Positions 21,730 through 33,897 of a stretch of 64,000 nt of DNA are shown piece after piece. How positions within the stretch are numbered: position 1 is the first letter of the stretch; the number at the start of each line of letters is the position of its first letter. The stretch is taken from NCBI GenBank assembly GCA_000149265.1, contig CH000061.1, positions 218,532-282,531 of the forward strand, written 5' to 3'. Position numbers and translations under genes: made by a program. The DNA is from Ciona savignyi (lineage: Eukaryota; Chordata; Ascidiacea; Phlebobranchia; Cionidae). The notes under the pieces were generated by a model. The model saw only the letters and a list, made by a program, of their open reading frames with translations. It had not been told where the DNA came from and searched no databases.

Positions 21730-22930
21730 TACTATTGAGTTGAAAACCTTGTTTGTTTTTCCCGTATATGGAAAAGTTCAACACCTCTCGGCTGTTGCTG
21801 ATTCATTTTGTTATTCAAAATCCACCTTTGACTGTAAGTTCAGTCAGATCATTTACCAGCACCTTATCTTCCTTGGTGATCGACATACAATACGTTATGT
21901 GCAGTGTTTATCTCAATAGATTAAATGTTTCCTCTGTTGTCATCTAAAGTTTTAATGCATGGATTGCATTGCTTGGTTTGCGACGATATAAATGAATCAA
22001 CCTTCACACTGCAATAAGTTAGCAAAGAGTACCAAACAAGACAGACGGATATTCTGATTTTTCTGCTTCTTTCTGTATGCCCTGTATGGTTGACCATCTA
22101 TGTAATAATTCAGTAAAAACAGCGTGCTGCTAATTAAAATGCGCCCACATAACTTAGCAGCGCGAGGATAAACTTTTACTTGGCCAATAGTGGCATCATT
22201 CGACTCTACAGTCTAAACGCCATGCTTTCTGGATTGGATAAAAAGGTTTGCGGAAGATTATTCACTAAACCATCCAATTTAATATGAATAAACATAGTTC
22301 AGTGTGTACATTAACAATGTTTTTGCTTCTTAGCTGTAATACAGAAAGCTAATACGTACTGTAAGACTAAAGAATGCTAAGAAACTATCGTACTGGTATC
22401 ATAATAAATGGGGCCAAAAATTATTGGGAAATGCATTCTAATTCACTTAATCTAACCAGTAACGACTAATATCTCACAGCTCAATCAAATACAACTGCAA
22501 TATTGAAAACAATATAATTATATTGAAACTTCCCCCTCTACCAAGCTAACAGCTATTTACTCTAATGTGGCATCCGCAAGTCCCTACCGTTATGTGTATT
22601 AAAATTTGTATGGCGCCTGTTTGACGACGGAAAAGACAACACCGTCAAAGTATGATGTGTATTTTACTGTATCATTCGGTTTTCATTGTTCTTGTGTGAC
22701 GTGTTTACCAGTATATGGCGTTTTATCACAGTAATTGTTTAAGGACGTTATAAATGCCGTTAGGGAAAATTTTGGCGTCACGTCAGTGTGCCCTACATAA
22801 CTTCTAAAAAGTAATAGAACTAAAAAGACTTAAACGAAACTAACTATCAAACTGAAACTATGACAGGATGACGTGTGTGTTTAAGATGCAAAATATTTTT
22901 TTTTGCAAAATAAACCCGTTGCTAAGACAT
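21730..22930. other. AT-rich stretch, no gene seen
   Basis: No splice-bounded coding segment or recognisable transposon. C counterpart 59635-60830. Confidence 0.4.
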
Positions 22931-22934
22931 TGAC

Positions 22935-23390
22935 TTTTACAGTGGCATCACTGGTTAGAATTTCAGCCTATGATCTAAAACCATTTCGCCCGCCCAGTCG
23001 GGTTACCAGCGTGTTGTTAGTAAGTGAACACGGTGACAATTTTACCGCCCGGTGGCGTAAAGAGATGAAATATGACCTGGTGAAAGGTTATCAGAGCGCT
23101 GCTAAGTTATGTGCGCGCATCTAAATAAACATCGCGCTGATTTGACTAAATTATGACACTGATGGCTAACGACGGTCGATGTTTTTGTTAGCAAGTTAAG
23201 TGCGCGCTGGTAATTTATGAACGCGTACTCAATTTGTGAAAGCGGTAATAATTTGGCCGCATGGTGGCGTAAAGAGATGAAATATGACAACTTTAGGCCT
23301 GATGAAAGCTTAGCAGAGCGCTGCTAAATTATGTCCGCGCACTTAAATTAGCAGCGCGCTGATTTAACTTAATTATGACACCGAATGGCT
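22935..23390. repeat. Two-unit GC-patterned repeat
   Basis: Two units of about 200-250 bases share GGTGGCGTAAAGAGATGAAATATGAC, CAGAGCGCTGCTAA.TTATGT.CGCGCA and GCGCGCTGATTTAACT. Short GCGC palindromes recur in both. The origin is unclear and may be a SINE or MITE dimer. C counterpart 60835-61290. Confidence 0.55.
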
Positions 23391-23439
23391 AACCATACAG
23401 TCCTTCTATCACATAAAGTCGAAGTATTCCGAATACTGG

Positions 23440-23795
23440 ATTCGGCCATCTTGGTGGAACATTGGTCAAATAGTTCTCATCATAGCCAATTTTTTCCATT
23501 CAAAACGAGATACAACAGAGCAATCAAACACGACTCTGGTTTTATCGGGATTTTTCAGGGAGGTTTTGATGGAAATGTACCATGTTTTGCCTGGTGGACC
23601 AGGTGTTGTGAATTTCTTTGCGTAGTCCTTTATAAGCTCTTTTTGTACGATTATTTTGTAATCTGTCGTTTACGAATAACACGTTGTCTAAATAAAACTG
23701 TCATCTCTCAGTTTTTGATTGGCAATATTTTGCAGTGGCCATCATCTCTATCTTTGATGGATTCGAACACCCTGTGCATGAAGACCCTTAACTGA
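23440..23795 (-). mobile_element. BEL/Pao LTR-retrotransposon RT remnant, copy A
   Basis: The minus strand reads KTWYISIKTSLKNPDKTRVV then FDCS, matching the reverse-transcriptase entry region of BEL/Pao elements, where a TWY(I/L)P..., NP.K, RVVFD.S pattern is usual. Upstream, in another frame, DDGHCKILPIKN matches the family's DGHY.I.LP.KN stretch. Frames are broken between them, and no LTR, protease or integrase was found. It is a short dead fragment. C counterpart 61345-61695. Confidence 0.7.
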
Positions 23796-24057
23796 CCTTT
23801 CCTATTTCCTGTTATTATCAATAGAGTCCAATATATCTGTGTATACCTGGCACATGGGTTGAGGTCCCGCTTTTACAAACAAAATCGATCGACCGTTCCT
23901 TGACTATATTTTCTTGCTTGGAAAAAACATCTATCTTACAGAAGTTTCAATTGCGTATTGATCAATGGCAGGTCTTATGGCGTTTTTAGTTTGCGCCACA
24001 TTTACTTAGTTTACGTTAACTTTGGGAATGTAGATGTCTCTAAATTCTGCATATTGT

Positions 24058-24175
24058 CCGACGGGGGGGTGGTGGGCATGGTGGTGGTGGACATAGGGGG
24101 GTAGGTAACATTGGGGTGGGGAACATGGGGGTGGGTAGTGCGGGGGAAAACATGGGGGGTTACTTGTGAGGGGTG
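24058..24175. repeat. G-run-rich strand with quadruplex potential, copy A
   Basis: Many runs of three or more G within about 115 bases (GGGGGGGTGGTGGGCATGG at the start). The spacing allows several G-quadruplex registers on the plus strand. Copy C (61962-62075) has small G-run length differences. It sits 190 bases before the VNTR. No coding role is supported on either strand. Confidence 0.6.
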
Positions 24176-24361
24176 GACATAGGACATGGGAGTTACAGGG
24201 GTCGCAGTAATGGATTTAATTAAGGGTAAAAAGTTTCCAATATTAGTATCCATATGCTTGACATATTTAGTATCATTTTAGTATAAGTATCCATATATGC
24301 CAATTGCATATTAATATTTATTTATGGTGTAATTGTAGGTTTAAAAATTATAAATGTGATA

Positions 24362-25285
24362 GTTGATGTGGTGGATATGACATCACAATGTGGTGGACAT
24401 GACATCAATTTGTGGAGGATATGACATCACAATGTGGTGGATGTGACATCACAATGTGGTGGATATGACATCACAATGTGGTGGATGTGACATCACAATG
24501 TGGTAGATGTGACATCACAATGTTATGGATATGACATCACAATGTGGTGGATGTGACATCACGATGTGGTGGATATGACATCACAATGTGGTGGATATGA
24601 TATCACAATGTGGTGGATATGACATCACAATGTGGTGGATATTACATCACAATGTGGTGGATGTGACATCACAATGTGGTGGATATGACATCACAATGTG
24701 GTGGATGTGGCATCACAATGCTGGTGGATATGATATCACAATGTGTTGGATATGACATCACAATGTGGTGGATGTGACATCACAATGTGGTGGATATGAC
24801 ATCACAATGTGGTGAATGTGACATCACAATGTGGTGGATATGACATCACAATGTGGTGGATATGCCATCACAATATGGTGGATGTGACATCACAATGTGG
24901 TGGATGTGACATCACAATGTGGTGGATATGACATCAAAATGTGGTGTATATGACATCAAAATGAGGTGGATATGACATCACAATATGGTGGATATGACAT
25001 CACAATGTGGTGGATATGACGTCACAATGTGGTGGATATGACATGACAATTTTATGGAAATAACATCACAATGTGGTGGATATGACATCACAATGCGGTG
25101 GATATGACATCACATTGTTGTGGATATGACATCACAATGTGGTGGATGTGACATCACAATGTGGTGGATATGACATCACAAAGTGGTGGATATGACATCA
25201 CAAAGTGGTGGATATGACATCACAATGTGGTGGATGTGACATCACAATGAGGTGGATATGACATCATGACATCACATTGTTGTGT
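24362..25285 (+). repeat. 22-bp VNTR, copy A (about 42 units)
   Basis: The consensus unit is GTGGTGGATATGACATCACA with two more bases (AT), period 22, alternating GATATG and GATGTG variants. TGACATCA occurs in almost every unit, and at least one unit has the CRE-like TGACGTCA (near 25018). Copy C has about 35 units (62268-63046), so the array length varies. Confidence 0.9.
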
Positions 25286-25289
25286 TGAC

Positions 25290-26150
25290 GATATGTTGAA
25301 CTTCTTGAATTATTATTCTGCTTGCAGAAACAATCGGTTTTCCTGACTACCTCATTACCCTTAGTATATCGTATACAAAACGAAATAACAATTGTTTCTG
25401 CAGGCAAAATCTAATCGGTTCCCGAGTTATCAAATTAAACTTAATATCCATGTATTCTAAATAGGGTATCTAAGTTATAAATTTTAAATAATTTCTCGTT
25501 TTCGATTTAAAGTTTTTCGATCTTCCCCTTACGCAAAATAATGAAAAACTTCAACTGTAGACCCTTTCACCACGACGGAACTTTTGCCGTTTTTGGCACA
25601 TTTTAGTAAGTTTGCTTTGACCTCGTTTGCTGCGAATACTGCTGGGTGTTGGACTAGGGAAAAAATATTCTATTACAAGTCGTTTAGTATAAAATTTTCT
25701 ACAAATTGGGACTTTTTATTACGTCGTAGTATTCGTAATTACGTCATAATTAATACTTCATACTCCTATTACTCGTTACTGGTAGCTTGTAGAAGTTAGT
25801 AACGTATTACAAAGTTGTTCGGAATAAAATTTCCCACCAAGTTATGTTTTTTTTTATTTTTTGATGACGTCAACTAAGCGTGATGACGTCTCACATGGCT
25901 GACTAGAATGGCATTTCATCACCAGAATCACTGTCGGTCTTGATCATGCTGGCAGTCTGATCGGCGGTAAACTACTGCGAAGTTGTCATATTTTTATTTG
26001 AATAACACAACAACAAAGGCCAAAAAAATTAATAAATATCAATAGTAATTAGCAAAATCTCATTTTCGATCTTACATATATCGTTGAAAGATCGAAAATG
26101 AGGGAAAAAGGGGAAAAAAGATGGCTCCTGCTAGTTTTAATTTCACAACA
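25290..26150. other. Right flank of VNTR, no gene seen
   Basis: AT-rich, with a short inverted pair (AGAAACAATCGGTTTTCCTG and TGTTTCTGCAGGCAAAATCT region, 25325-25420) and TGATGACGTC motifs near 25863-25890. No exon seen. C counterpart 63050-63930. Confidence 0.4.
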
Positions 26151-26250
26151 NNNNNNNNNNNNNNNNNNNNNNNNNNNNNNNNNNNNNNNNNNNNNNNNNN
26201 NNNNNNNNNNNNNNNNNNNNNNNNNNNNNNNNNNNNNNNNNNNNNNNNNN
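26151..26250. other. Assembly gap (100 N)
   Basis: Exactly 100 undetermined bases, the usual placeholder for a gap of unknown size. Sequence to the left matches the far end of block C, and sequence to the right matches the start of block A. That is what joining two copies of one locus end to end would give. Confidence 1.
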
Positions 26251-26916
26251 TCCTTTTGGGTTTTGGTTACTTAATGACTTATTTTTATAGTGCCGCGTTT
26301 GTCATATCGATTTATCGATCTTTCTTTGTTCGATATCCTGTTTATGATATTTGTGTTTAAGGTTTTGAGCCAGTTGTCTGCGAGGCTATGTCAGCAGTCA
26401 TGCTTGATTATCAGTGTTGTAATGTTTGAATGATCTTAAATTGTATCATTCACGTGATTTCTGTTTATTGGTGAATGATATAAATAACTGAATATGATTT
26501 TATAACTTTGGATTTCTATCGCATTTCTTACTCAACAACACCTTCAAAATCCTGGAATCTCGCAATAAGCGAGTTACATAATGTCATTTATTCAGAACTT
26601 CCAGTTTATTACATCGACTGTTGGGGTAATTTTAAATTCAATATGTTTTGCCACATAACTTAAGGAAGTAATTCAAAATCAAGGAATGTCCTAGCTTGAA
26701 TGATACAATGTACATATAAACAATGGATCAAGGAATGTTTTATTTCTATGTTTTTAGAAACAATGGTTTTGTTAATGACAGATGTTGCGTCTTTTACGCT
26801 TAAAGTGTGGTCCCACACCCATTGTTTTAACGGCTAATCGTGCGAACTGTCTGTCGAGGTCCGCTTTAAACAATACGCCATTACAATTTGGCACTTAAAT
26901 AAAATATGAGATAAAT

Positions 26917-27279
26917 GTGACTAAAATAATACATAAACTGCGACACGACGTTACTTTTTCTAGTTGTAACCGATACTCAGTACTTAATACTGAATATGCA
27001 ATAAAAATACGATACCTTGATGAAAGGTACAACAAGAAAGTCTGTTCTAAATCTGTAGCAAATTCGCGAATTTTGTACCAGGCTCTGTTAAAAGAAACCT
27101 TTACTGTACATCAATATTTTTCCGGACCTATATGTATCGATTCCATTGTTGAAAACGTGGTTGAGCAGTGGGGAGAAACAATGTCGCGGCGTTCAGGCCA
27201 CATCGCCCCTTGGATACCAGGTTTTAATACCGCTCCTAGCACGATTTATCTAACGAAACCAGAAGTATATTTGAATTAG
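26917..27279 (+). CDS. Unidentified 120-codon open frame
   Basis: An uninterrupted plus-strand frame of 120 codons with protein-like composition (for example YAIKIRYLDERYNKK and WIPGFNTAPSTIYLTKPEVY). I recognise no family. No signal peptide or membrane segment is visible, and the true start is not clear. A second frame with similar character follows about 140 bases downstream (around 27420-27690), so the two may be pieces of one decayed gene or transposon protein. The A copy (1195-1540) is frameshifted, which lowers confidence that this is functional. Confidence 0.35.
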   Translation: MTKIIHKLRHDVTFSSCNRYSVLNTEYAIKIRYLDERYNKKVCSKSVANSRILYQALLKETFTVHQYFSGPICIDSIVENVVEQWGETMSRRSGHIAPWIPGFNTAPSTIYLTKPEVYLN

Positions 27280-28523
27280 TTAACATTTTTGTACTTTGTT
27301 ATGTTGTTACGCATATAATCAGAAATAAAAAAAACCTTCTATGACGTTGTCGGATTTACGATGGTCATATCGTAGTACTGTTATCTAGGGAATTGTCAGT
27401 CCAGATTAAGTGTCAAACAACAGGTGACACAAATTTAATCAAGTTCGAAACGCCACTAATCTGTTCAGGTCGAACAACGGTAAAGGCGCGAAAACCATCA
27501 GTGCCAAATATTTTATCCAGATATACCCAGGTATTTTAAAATCTTAGATGATAGTGCACAACGCGAAATGATGGTGGACATAAAGAAAAGGGTGCAAACC
27601 TTAAACAAACATAACACAATATCAACAACATTGAAACTAAACACATCACATCTGTGGGAAACCCACACGTATATATAATTTGTCTTACTGTACATTTTAA
27701 CAATTAGCGCGCCATGCCATGTGTTCATATTTTGTGCATGGGGAATTGCGATTAGTTTTCTGTTTTGGCAGGTGAGTCGATGAATTATTTCCCCCGAGTT
27801 TTCTGTTTAACCCCGTCCACGCCTCGTGTACAAACATGTATTTCCTGTTATGTGTTTTGTATAAACTGTCTATAATTTTTATAATATCAGAGAGAACTAT
27901 CGGTGTAGCCTCTAAGCTGCTCTCTCAATCTTTGACCTTACTTACCTAAGCTAGCCTTATGTACAGTGCTATAACTGGATGCACCTTGCGTAAATACGTA
28001 ATAAATACTTAACCTCTGTTCACTTCTTGTCTTACCCTGGTTATCACCCGTCTAAAGTAAAGAGCGCTGCTACACATCAACCCAATCCATTACATAGATG
28101 ATCCTAAACATTAAATGTATAATTTTTTATGTATAATAAAAATTTTTCCGCTAGGTCTGTTTAACGCCCGCCAAGCCTTGTGTACAAACATGTGTTTCCT
28201 GTTTTGTGTGTTATATAAATTGTGTATAATTCCATAATATCAGAGATTACTTGGTGGGCCTCGGTTGGCTAAGCCGTTCTCTCAACCTTTTACCCTACTT
28301 ACCTAAGCTATGCCCCATTTGTGTACAGCGCTATGACTGCGTGTTCACCCAATAAAATACTTAACCTATGTTCACCTCTTGTCTTACCCTGCTCAAAGCA
28401 CTGCTACAAAAGGTTATGCTATGTTAATAATCGTATAGGGACAGCATTACATAACACGCAATACATTCTACACGGCTAGTGTTTGATTGGAACAAAGTTA
28501 TGCTTGATGTAACAACTGGTTAC

Positions 28524-28682
28524 CTTGTTTGATCGTTGATTAATAGCTGGGCCGAGCTCCTTCATAGCGGCACTCAGGTGATTACAATCGATCAGTTTAA
28601 GTTGATCAATGTCGTTTATACGTTGGACCAAATACTCAGTAAGGTTGGTCATATCCACATATTCCAATGATAACTGCTTGAT
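28524..28682 (-). CDS. NLR LRR exon, copy B (open)
   Basis: A 159-base minus-strand exon, phase 0 at both ends, with acceptor TTTGTTTAG and donor AAG|gtaacc. It reads IKQLSLEYVDMTNLTEYLVQ and continues to INQRSNK without a stop. This is leucine-rich-repeat-like and would follow the NACHT exon at 28923-30671. About eleven residues differ from copy A in this short stretch, many in charged or polar positions, while both introns are almost identical. I see no further LRR exon downstream, so the predicted protein would be short for an NLR. Confidence 0.7.
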
Positions 28683-28922
28683 CTAAACAAAATTATAATA
28701 ATAATATTGAACATCATTCATTAATAAGAGTGTGCCAGATATATAAAATGTAATTTAATACATTTGATGCATTAACAAGCAGTGGGGGCAATACTCAACT
28801 GAGCCCCGTGTGGTAAACTAACAAAGTGTGGTTATTTCCAAAGTGAAAGTTATTTTTTTCGACTTTTTATTTTAAAATCTAATTTCCACAAAATATTTTT
28901 GTTTTAATTTTTTTTAACTAAC

Positions 28923-30671
28923 CTTGAGATTGGTTGAATGTTGTAAACCACGAAAAAAGATTGGAGCTTCAGTTGTTTTAAATGCCTCCACACTCAAGTT
29001 GTGAAATGCTGAACACGACTTCAAGGCCAACGCAACGTCTTGGACTTTAGCAGGATTATTTGGAAGATGTAATATCACGTCACTTGGAAGGCGCATATCG
29101 AATGTGGTCGATATTTCCTTGTCATTAGATTCATTTACCCAGCCAGATACTTTAATGAGTGTGTTATTGTCCCGTAAATTCTGACATGAAACTATTTCTA
29201 AAAGCATCTGTTTCTTCTTCTCAAAATATCTGATCCGTGAAGCTGGGAAGATGTCTTTCATCTCCTTGTAAGCAGAGGAGTTACAGAGCCCAAACATGAA
29301 TCGAACGACCAACATCCCCAGTGAATATCTTTAAACATTGAACGTTTTTTAGCAAGTAATTCATATGGCATAAACAGCATGCACATAAATCGCACAAAAG
29401 AATTCCTGTAAGGTAAGATGAGCGAAGTAACTGCGCTTCTTACCATCCAAGATTTTCATTTTTATGCGTGATGATTGTTCAACATACGTATGCAGAAAGT
29501 TTGCGACCACTGGATCCGGGAGATCCACTTCCTCGAAGTCGTTTTTGTCAAAAACAACCTTCTTTTTTTCAAATCCATTGAATGCCAGTTTAGTAAGTTT
29601 AATTAACTCCAATCTTAGCTCTGCTTCGTTCATATTTTTCAGATGTCCAGAAGAAATGTACTTGGTAAGTGTTGAGATTAACACTTGCGTCATTGAATTT
29701 ATGTCACCAACTCCAGAGAGAAGGCTGTCAATAATATAAATGCAATTTACTGGTACATAGCACATAGCAGATAGGTTTGCCTTTTGCTCCAGTAACTCCT
29801 TAATCCCAGGATACTTTTCCTCACCACAGATCTGTTCAATCAGATCTTCTTGTGCAGCTTTATCTAGACCAAGTACTTCAAGAACTATAGTTGGACGATA
29901 ATCCTGGTGTATCTGATAAAATTGACCTGGTCTAGAAGTGACTAATTTAACAGTATTTGGTAGCAGAGTAGCATTAAACAAGTTTTTAATGATGTCTACT
30001 GGTTTCTCTTTTGCGTCCCATTGACCGCAATGAGTTGTGGTGGAGAAAGGGACACCACCTTCATCCCGACCATCTATAACAATGACAACCTTAGGATTGT
30101 TCTGCCACTCTTGGGTTATGGCTTTGTATTCTTCATCACAGTAGGCATGCCCTGGCAAACTGTTTTCTAATAAGAAACTGGCTAACCGAGACTTTTTTTT
30201 CAAAATTCACATTTCTTATTAAGATGTAAAACAAATATTGGGGTCAGAAAGAACTAATTTGTTCAGGATAGACTGAGTCACCATCTGTGTCAACGTTGTT
30301 TTACCGATTCCGGGTAATCCCGTAAGACCAACAATGTTACCATGTTTCTTGATATATGCATTCTTAGAATTTTCATCTTTGTACTTGCGTTCAGCTTCAT
30401 CAGTTGCAATTTCCTTTGCTGTATCGAATATTTGGTTAATTGATATTCTTTGGTCATCTGTTCCATAGACCGTTTGCACGTGCTTTCGTTCCATACACAT
30501 TCTCCATTTCCAACGAAGATGCTTCAGTCTCCCAATCTTTATCAGCATGTTGTTTTACTTTGCAGATTTGAAGATTGACTCTCTTTATGGTACGTTCTAT
30601 ATCAATTGGTAGCACGAATTGCTCGCTTACTTCCTTTGCATTATCGTTTAATTTCTCTTGCAATTCTTTAG
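28923..30671 (-). pseudogene. NACHT-domain NLR exon, copy B (frame-broken)
   Basis: Counterpart of 3190-4938 with the same splice signals. From about 30203 down to 29361 one frame stays open for 280 codons. It covers Walker B (here DGRDEGG rather than DGLDEAG), the sensor segment, the winged helix and HLTLQEFFCAIYV. The TGA/frame break at the A8 run (near 30195) and the shift near 29325 are shared with copy A. Private breaks are an extra T near 30509 and a two-base loss near 30241. Walker A is intact (near 30325-30300). The shared lesions imply the gene was already disrupted before the copies separated, unless the A8 site is a frameshift or slippage site. Confidence 0.8.
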
Positions 30672-31164
30672 CTGTAAATAAGATTGTTATCAGAAAAACT
30701 GTCATTATTTAATATTTCATTTTATTATTTTGATGTATATCTGTAAACATTTTTGCTCATTTATTTGTACCATAATATTCATAGTATTAAAGTTTTTATT
30801 CGACTAGAGGTCAATTCTATGTCTAATACGTTTTATAATAAAAAAATACCAAATTACAAAAAAAATCATGATGAATAACAAGTGTTCATTAGTTTTTCGG
30901 ACTCATCTGTTTCTGCTTATTTAAGGAATATTATATCTTGTATATGATATACCAAATGTTGTTAGGTAGGTTAGAGTTAAATAATATTTCTGCACGAAAG
31001 TGTTAATACAGTCAAAAGTGTTGTTTTTAATCAAATTAGGGAGGTTTTACTCTGTTTGTTTTGTTTAGTGGGTGCTTATTTGGTGAGCACTGTGCACCGT
31101 GGTGATGCTGGGCCAAGAAATGATTTTATCGTTGGCTTTTAGGAATCTTTTGCAAAAAAATCTT

Positions 31165-31680
31165 CTTTGTTTTGAACTCTGTATTGGTAGTTGCCGGCTT
31201 TAAAGCGTTTCGTGTTTCCCAAATGGGGCTAGCTTCATTACTGTCCAACAAGTCATACAGATCTACATCATTTATCATAAAAAGCTAAAGGGTAAGCGCA
31301 GACTTAGTGGACAGATGTCACTAAGTTGACACAGCACATCGCTATCGCGACACCGTCTTTGGGTGCCGCAGAGGTTGTAGTTGACACTGCAGAGCCTTGT
31401 ATTCTCGCTTTGTCTAATTTGCCTTTAGTTCATGAGTCAACATCTAGGGTCATCATCGGCGAGTGGTTTGTGTTTTTTAGGTTTCATGTTATTTGTTGGG
31501 ATTTTAGCCTCTGCTACGGCCTGATTTACGTTAGGCAACATGGCTGGGTAAATCTCATACAGGTTCAGCTCTACATACACAATTCTACTACTAACATATC
31601 CGAACCTACGAAGGCATTGTTCCTGAGGTCCTTAGAAACTGAAACGCCCTTACAACGATGGAAAACACGAGGTTAAACAT
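31165..31680 (-). mobile_element. R1 family transposon remnant (minus), copy B
   Basis: Near-identical counterpart of 5445-5950 with the same readable stretches and the same stops. It adds no new information on function. Confidence 0.5.
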
Positions 31681-32366
31681 AATCTGTATTGCTTATATCT
31701 GGGGCACTGATATTATTTGGTCAACATACAACATAGTTGGTATAAAGATTGTTGCCATAAATAAAGAAGTTCTTTAAGGTCTACATGACAAAGTTGACTT
31801 AAGCTTAAATTGACCACATATAGTTACAGTCAATCTCGGTTTTACATTTAAAAGAACTAACAATATTTTGCGTGCTGATACACAAGTTTCCAACAAACCA
31901 CCAAGGCTGTCAAAGTAATCGTATGCATCATGGTAAGCCGATGGCATTATTATTTATAAGTAGCTTTTTGTTGAGGTTTATAAATAAAACTCATGTAATC
32001 TGTTTTACATGTAAAGGAACTCAAACATTGCGCTTGGTGTTAAACAAGTTCCCAAATAACAACTAAGGCTGTCAAAGTACTCAAATGGAATTTCGCCACC
32101 TTGCACTTTACCGCTTATAAATACTCGTGTTAGGTAACCAGGAGCAAGGTACAGGGTAAAGTGTGATGTATAAAACTTATTGATTGCACCCTGTTGCTAG
32201 ATGATGTTCCTACAAATCTTCCACTGATATTCCATAGAAATTGCTCGGATACATCTAAATACTATAATTGTTATGAACAAAGCAGACTTAAGAGAACATC
32301 AAGAAATTCATCAACGTTGTAAATTGTTCACATGACAAATGTCGGGGTAACTGCATTGATGTGTTT

Positions 32367-32702
32367 CTAAAGGGGTTGTATCTTTTCTACGAAAATTTTG
32401 TAGGGAACCTTTTTTTTAGTACCTTCATGAACATATGTTAGGATTCGTTCCGGTAATTCTTGGTGCGGTAATACACTTATATCAAGAGGATCGTCATTTA
32501 TTGAAACCAGAAAAGCTTGCATATTTATCCGAGCCTCTCTGGAGCATAATAATATGCTGAACTGCTGCTTGTGCAATGTCCTTTAGTAGTTTGAACTGAT
32601 TTGTTTAAATCACCCGATATATTTTGAATGTTATTAGAAAGGAGCGTACAAGAGTCAACATGATATTGTATGTTAGCAGGTGAAGTAGAGTCAACATGGA
32701 CA
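32367..32702 (-). pseudogene. Third exon of unidentified minus-strand gene, copy B
   Basis: Counterpart of 6641-6976 with the same two internal frame breaks. Around the acceptor the sequence differs (TTTACCGCAAG against TTTAGCACAAG), but the ACAAG/GCAAG|TGTCC site is usable in both. Shared breaks suggest decay before the two copies separated. Confidence 0.4.
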
Positions 32703-32911
32703 CTTGCGGTAAATTCTTCAGCGTTGCCGCCGTGCTATCCTTGTTTGCTTTTATTTCAGTACATGGTATTTTTGTTAATTATGAGGCAACTCTTGATTTA
32801 GCATGGCAATGCAAATTTGGAGCAAACTTAGCTTTGCTTGATTTACGATTTGAGTTCGAGGCATTAGATTTAATAAATTTAAAAAAAAAAAATTTTGTCA
32901 TATTTTTTTGA
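32696..32911 (+). pseudogene. Possible truncated C-type-lectin-like ORF, copy B
   Basis: Counterpart of 6970-7185. The frame is open for 71 codons with changes near the N terminus (CGKFFS against CAKSFS), and the lectin-like part is unchanged. The A run at the end is one base shorter and a nearby substitution keeps the frame. Confidence 0.45.
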
Positions 32912-33002
32912 GTTTTGTCATGCGACATCGTGTCAAACATGTATAATTAACTAAGTAAGGTGATTTATGATACACAACTACATACATTATTATTAATAAT
33001 AC

Positions 33003-33202
33003 TTGCCAAGTAGCTGAATGTTTACACTTGGGGTGTGTGTTTGTTGAGGCTGTTGTGGGTCTGGTAGTCTTTGTAGGAGTTCCCTTTGGTTTTGTTGAAG
33101 TTGTTTTTGCGCACGTAAAATTTGATGTTGGTTTTCTACCATTTCTGTTACAGGCAGGTTATGGTAGTGATTGTCTCCTCCCAGCATTTCAATGGAAGGC
33201 CC
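33003..33202 (-). CDS. Glutamine-rich exon, copy B
   Basis: Counterpart of 7277-7476 with the same splice sites and the same encoded residues. Conservation of an open 200-base frame with matching phases at both ends supports a real exon rather than chance. Confidence 0.5.
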
Positions 33203-33791
33203 CTGTATAATAACAAAATTGTATTAAATTTTATCATATGATATATATAAACTTTATATTAAAAAATGCTTCATTATTAAACACCACTAGAAATTAAGAA
33301 AATAGGTGGGGTGTTTTACAAAAAGTAGATTTGAAAGTATCATAAATCGTATTGATTGCAAAATAGATTTACAAACCACTGGGCTCATGGATCATCGCAA
33401 TCACTGTTTGTAAAATGTGTTCGATAATACATACTTTATTCCATAGTACAATTTAACAATTAACTCATAAAACGCCTCTAATAAAATGAATTAAAATATG
33501 TATATTTTTGTTTATTTAAAATTGAGGATGTAGCGTATACAAATCTTCGTTTCCAGAATAACGATATACATTCAATACAAGAACTAAATATAAATGTGCA
33601 TGGGTCTGCCGAAACGTTGCGACCAAATAATTTTTAATCCACTAATTAGAGAAATTATTTTAGTTGCTAGGAAATTTTTGATAAAAAGTTTCGAGCAAAA
33701 AAAAACGTTATTTAGTCAGATTTTTAGGAATGTTGAAAATGTGTAGCTTAGTATCAGCCCAAGATAAATCCCCACATAAAAATATTATAAC

Positions 33792-33897
33792 CCAGTTTTG
33801 GTTTCTTTTTTGACGCCAATTTTGCATACGAGCTGCTAACTCGGCCTGGATAGGATTTTGTACTCGATATTTCATATTAAGTGGTAGTTGTACCAAA
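33792..33897 (-). CDS. First recognised exon of unidentified minus-strand gene, copy B
   Basis: Counterpart of 8068-8173, with the same phases and encoded sequence. A two-base loss just past the donor (TTTAGTCAG against TTTAGTCTCAG) lies in the predicted intron and would not affect the product. Confidence 0.4.

Larger units (their letters stand above)
11874..26150. repeat. Right duplicated block, copy A (partner 49811-63930)
   Basis: ACAGAGTGTTTTGCTGAG at 11874 is the first sequence after the second gap at 49811, and the match then continues to the end of block A. The coordinate offset falls from about 37937 to about 37768. Most of that drop comes from the 22-bp VNTR near 24.4-25.3 kb being shorter in the partner. 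Confidence 0.9.

Noticed and set aside
21009-21743. Several overlapping plus-strand ORFs (70-108 codons) with repeated VDGWFIYILVGGKPGFI-like peptides
   Set aside because: They arise from a 109-bp minisatellite. The period is not a multiple of three, so the same text appears in all frames. No start or splice context supports a gene.
23745-23770. GGTGTTCGAATCC on the minus strand, resembling a tRNA T-arm
   Set aside because: No acceptor or anticodon arms around it. It falls in the BEL/Pao remnant.
23385-23795. Plus-strand 136-codon ORF
   Set aside because: The minus strand here carries BEL/Pao reverse-transcriptase sequence. The plus frame is its shadow.
24011-24253. Minus-strand 80-codon proline/threonine-rich ORF
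   Set aside because: It is the complement of the G-rich tract. In copy C the frame changes length because of G-run indels. Low-complexity artefact.
24362-25285. CRISPR-like array
   Set aside because: The repeats are contiguous 22-bp units without unique spacers, in an animal-type genome. It is a VNTR.
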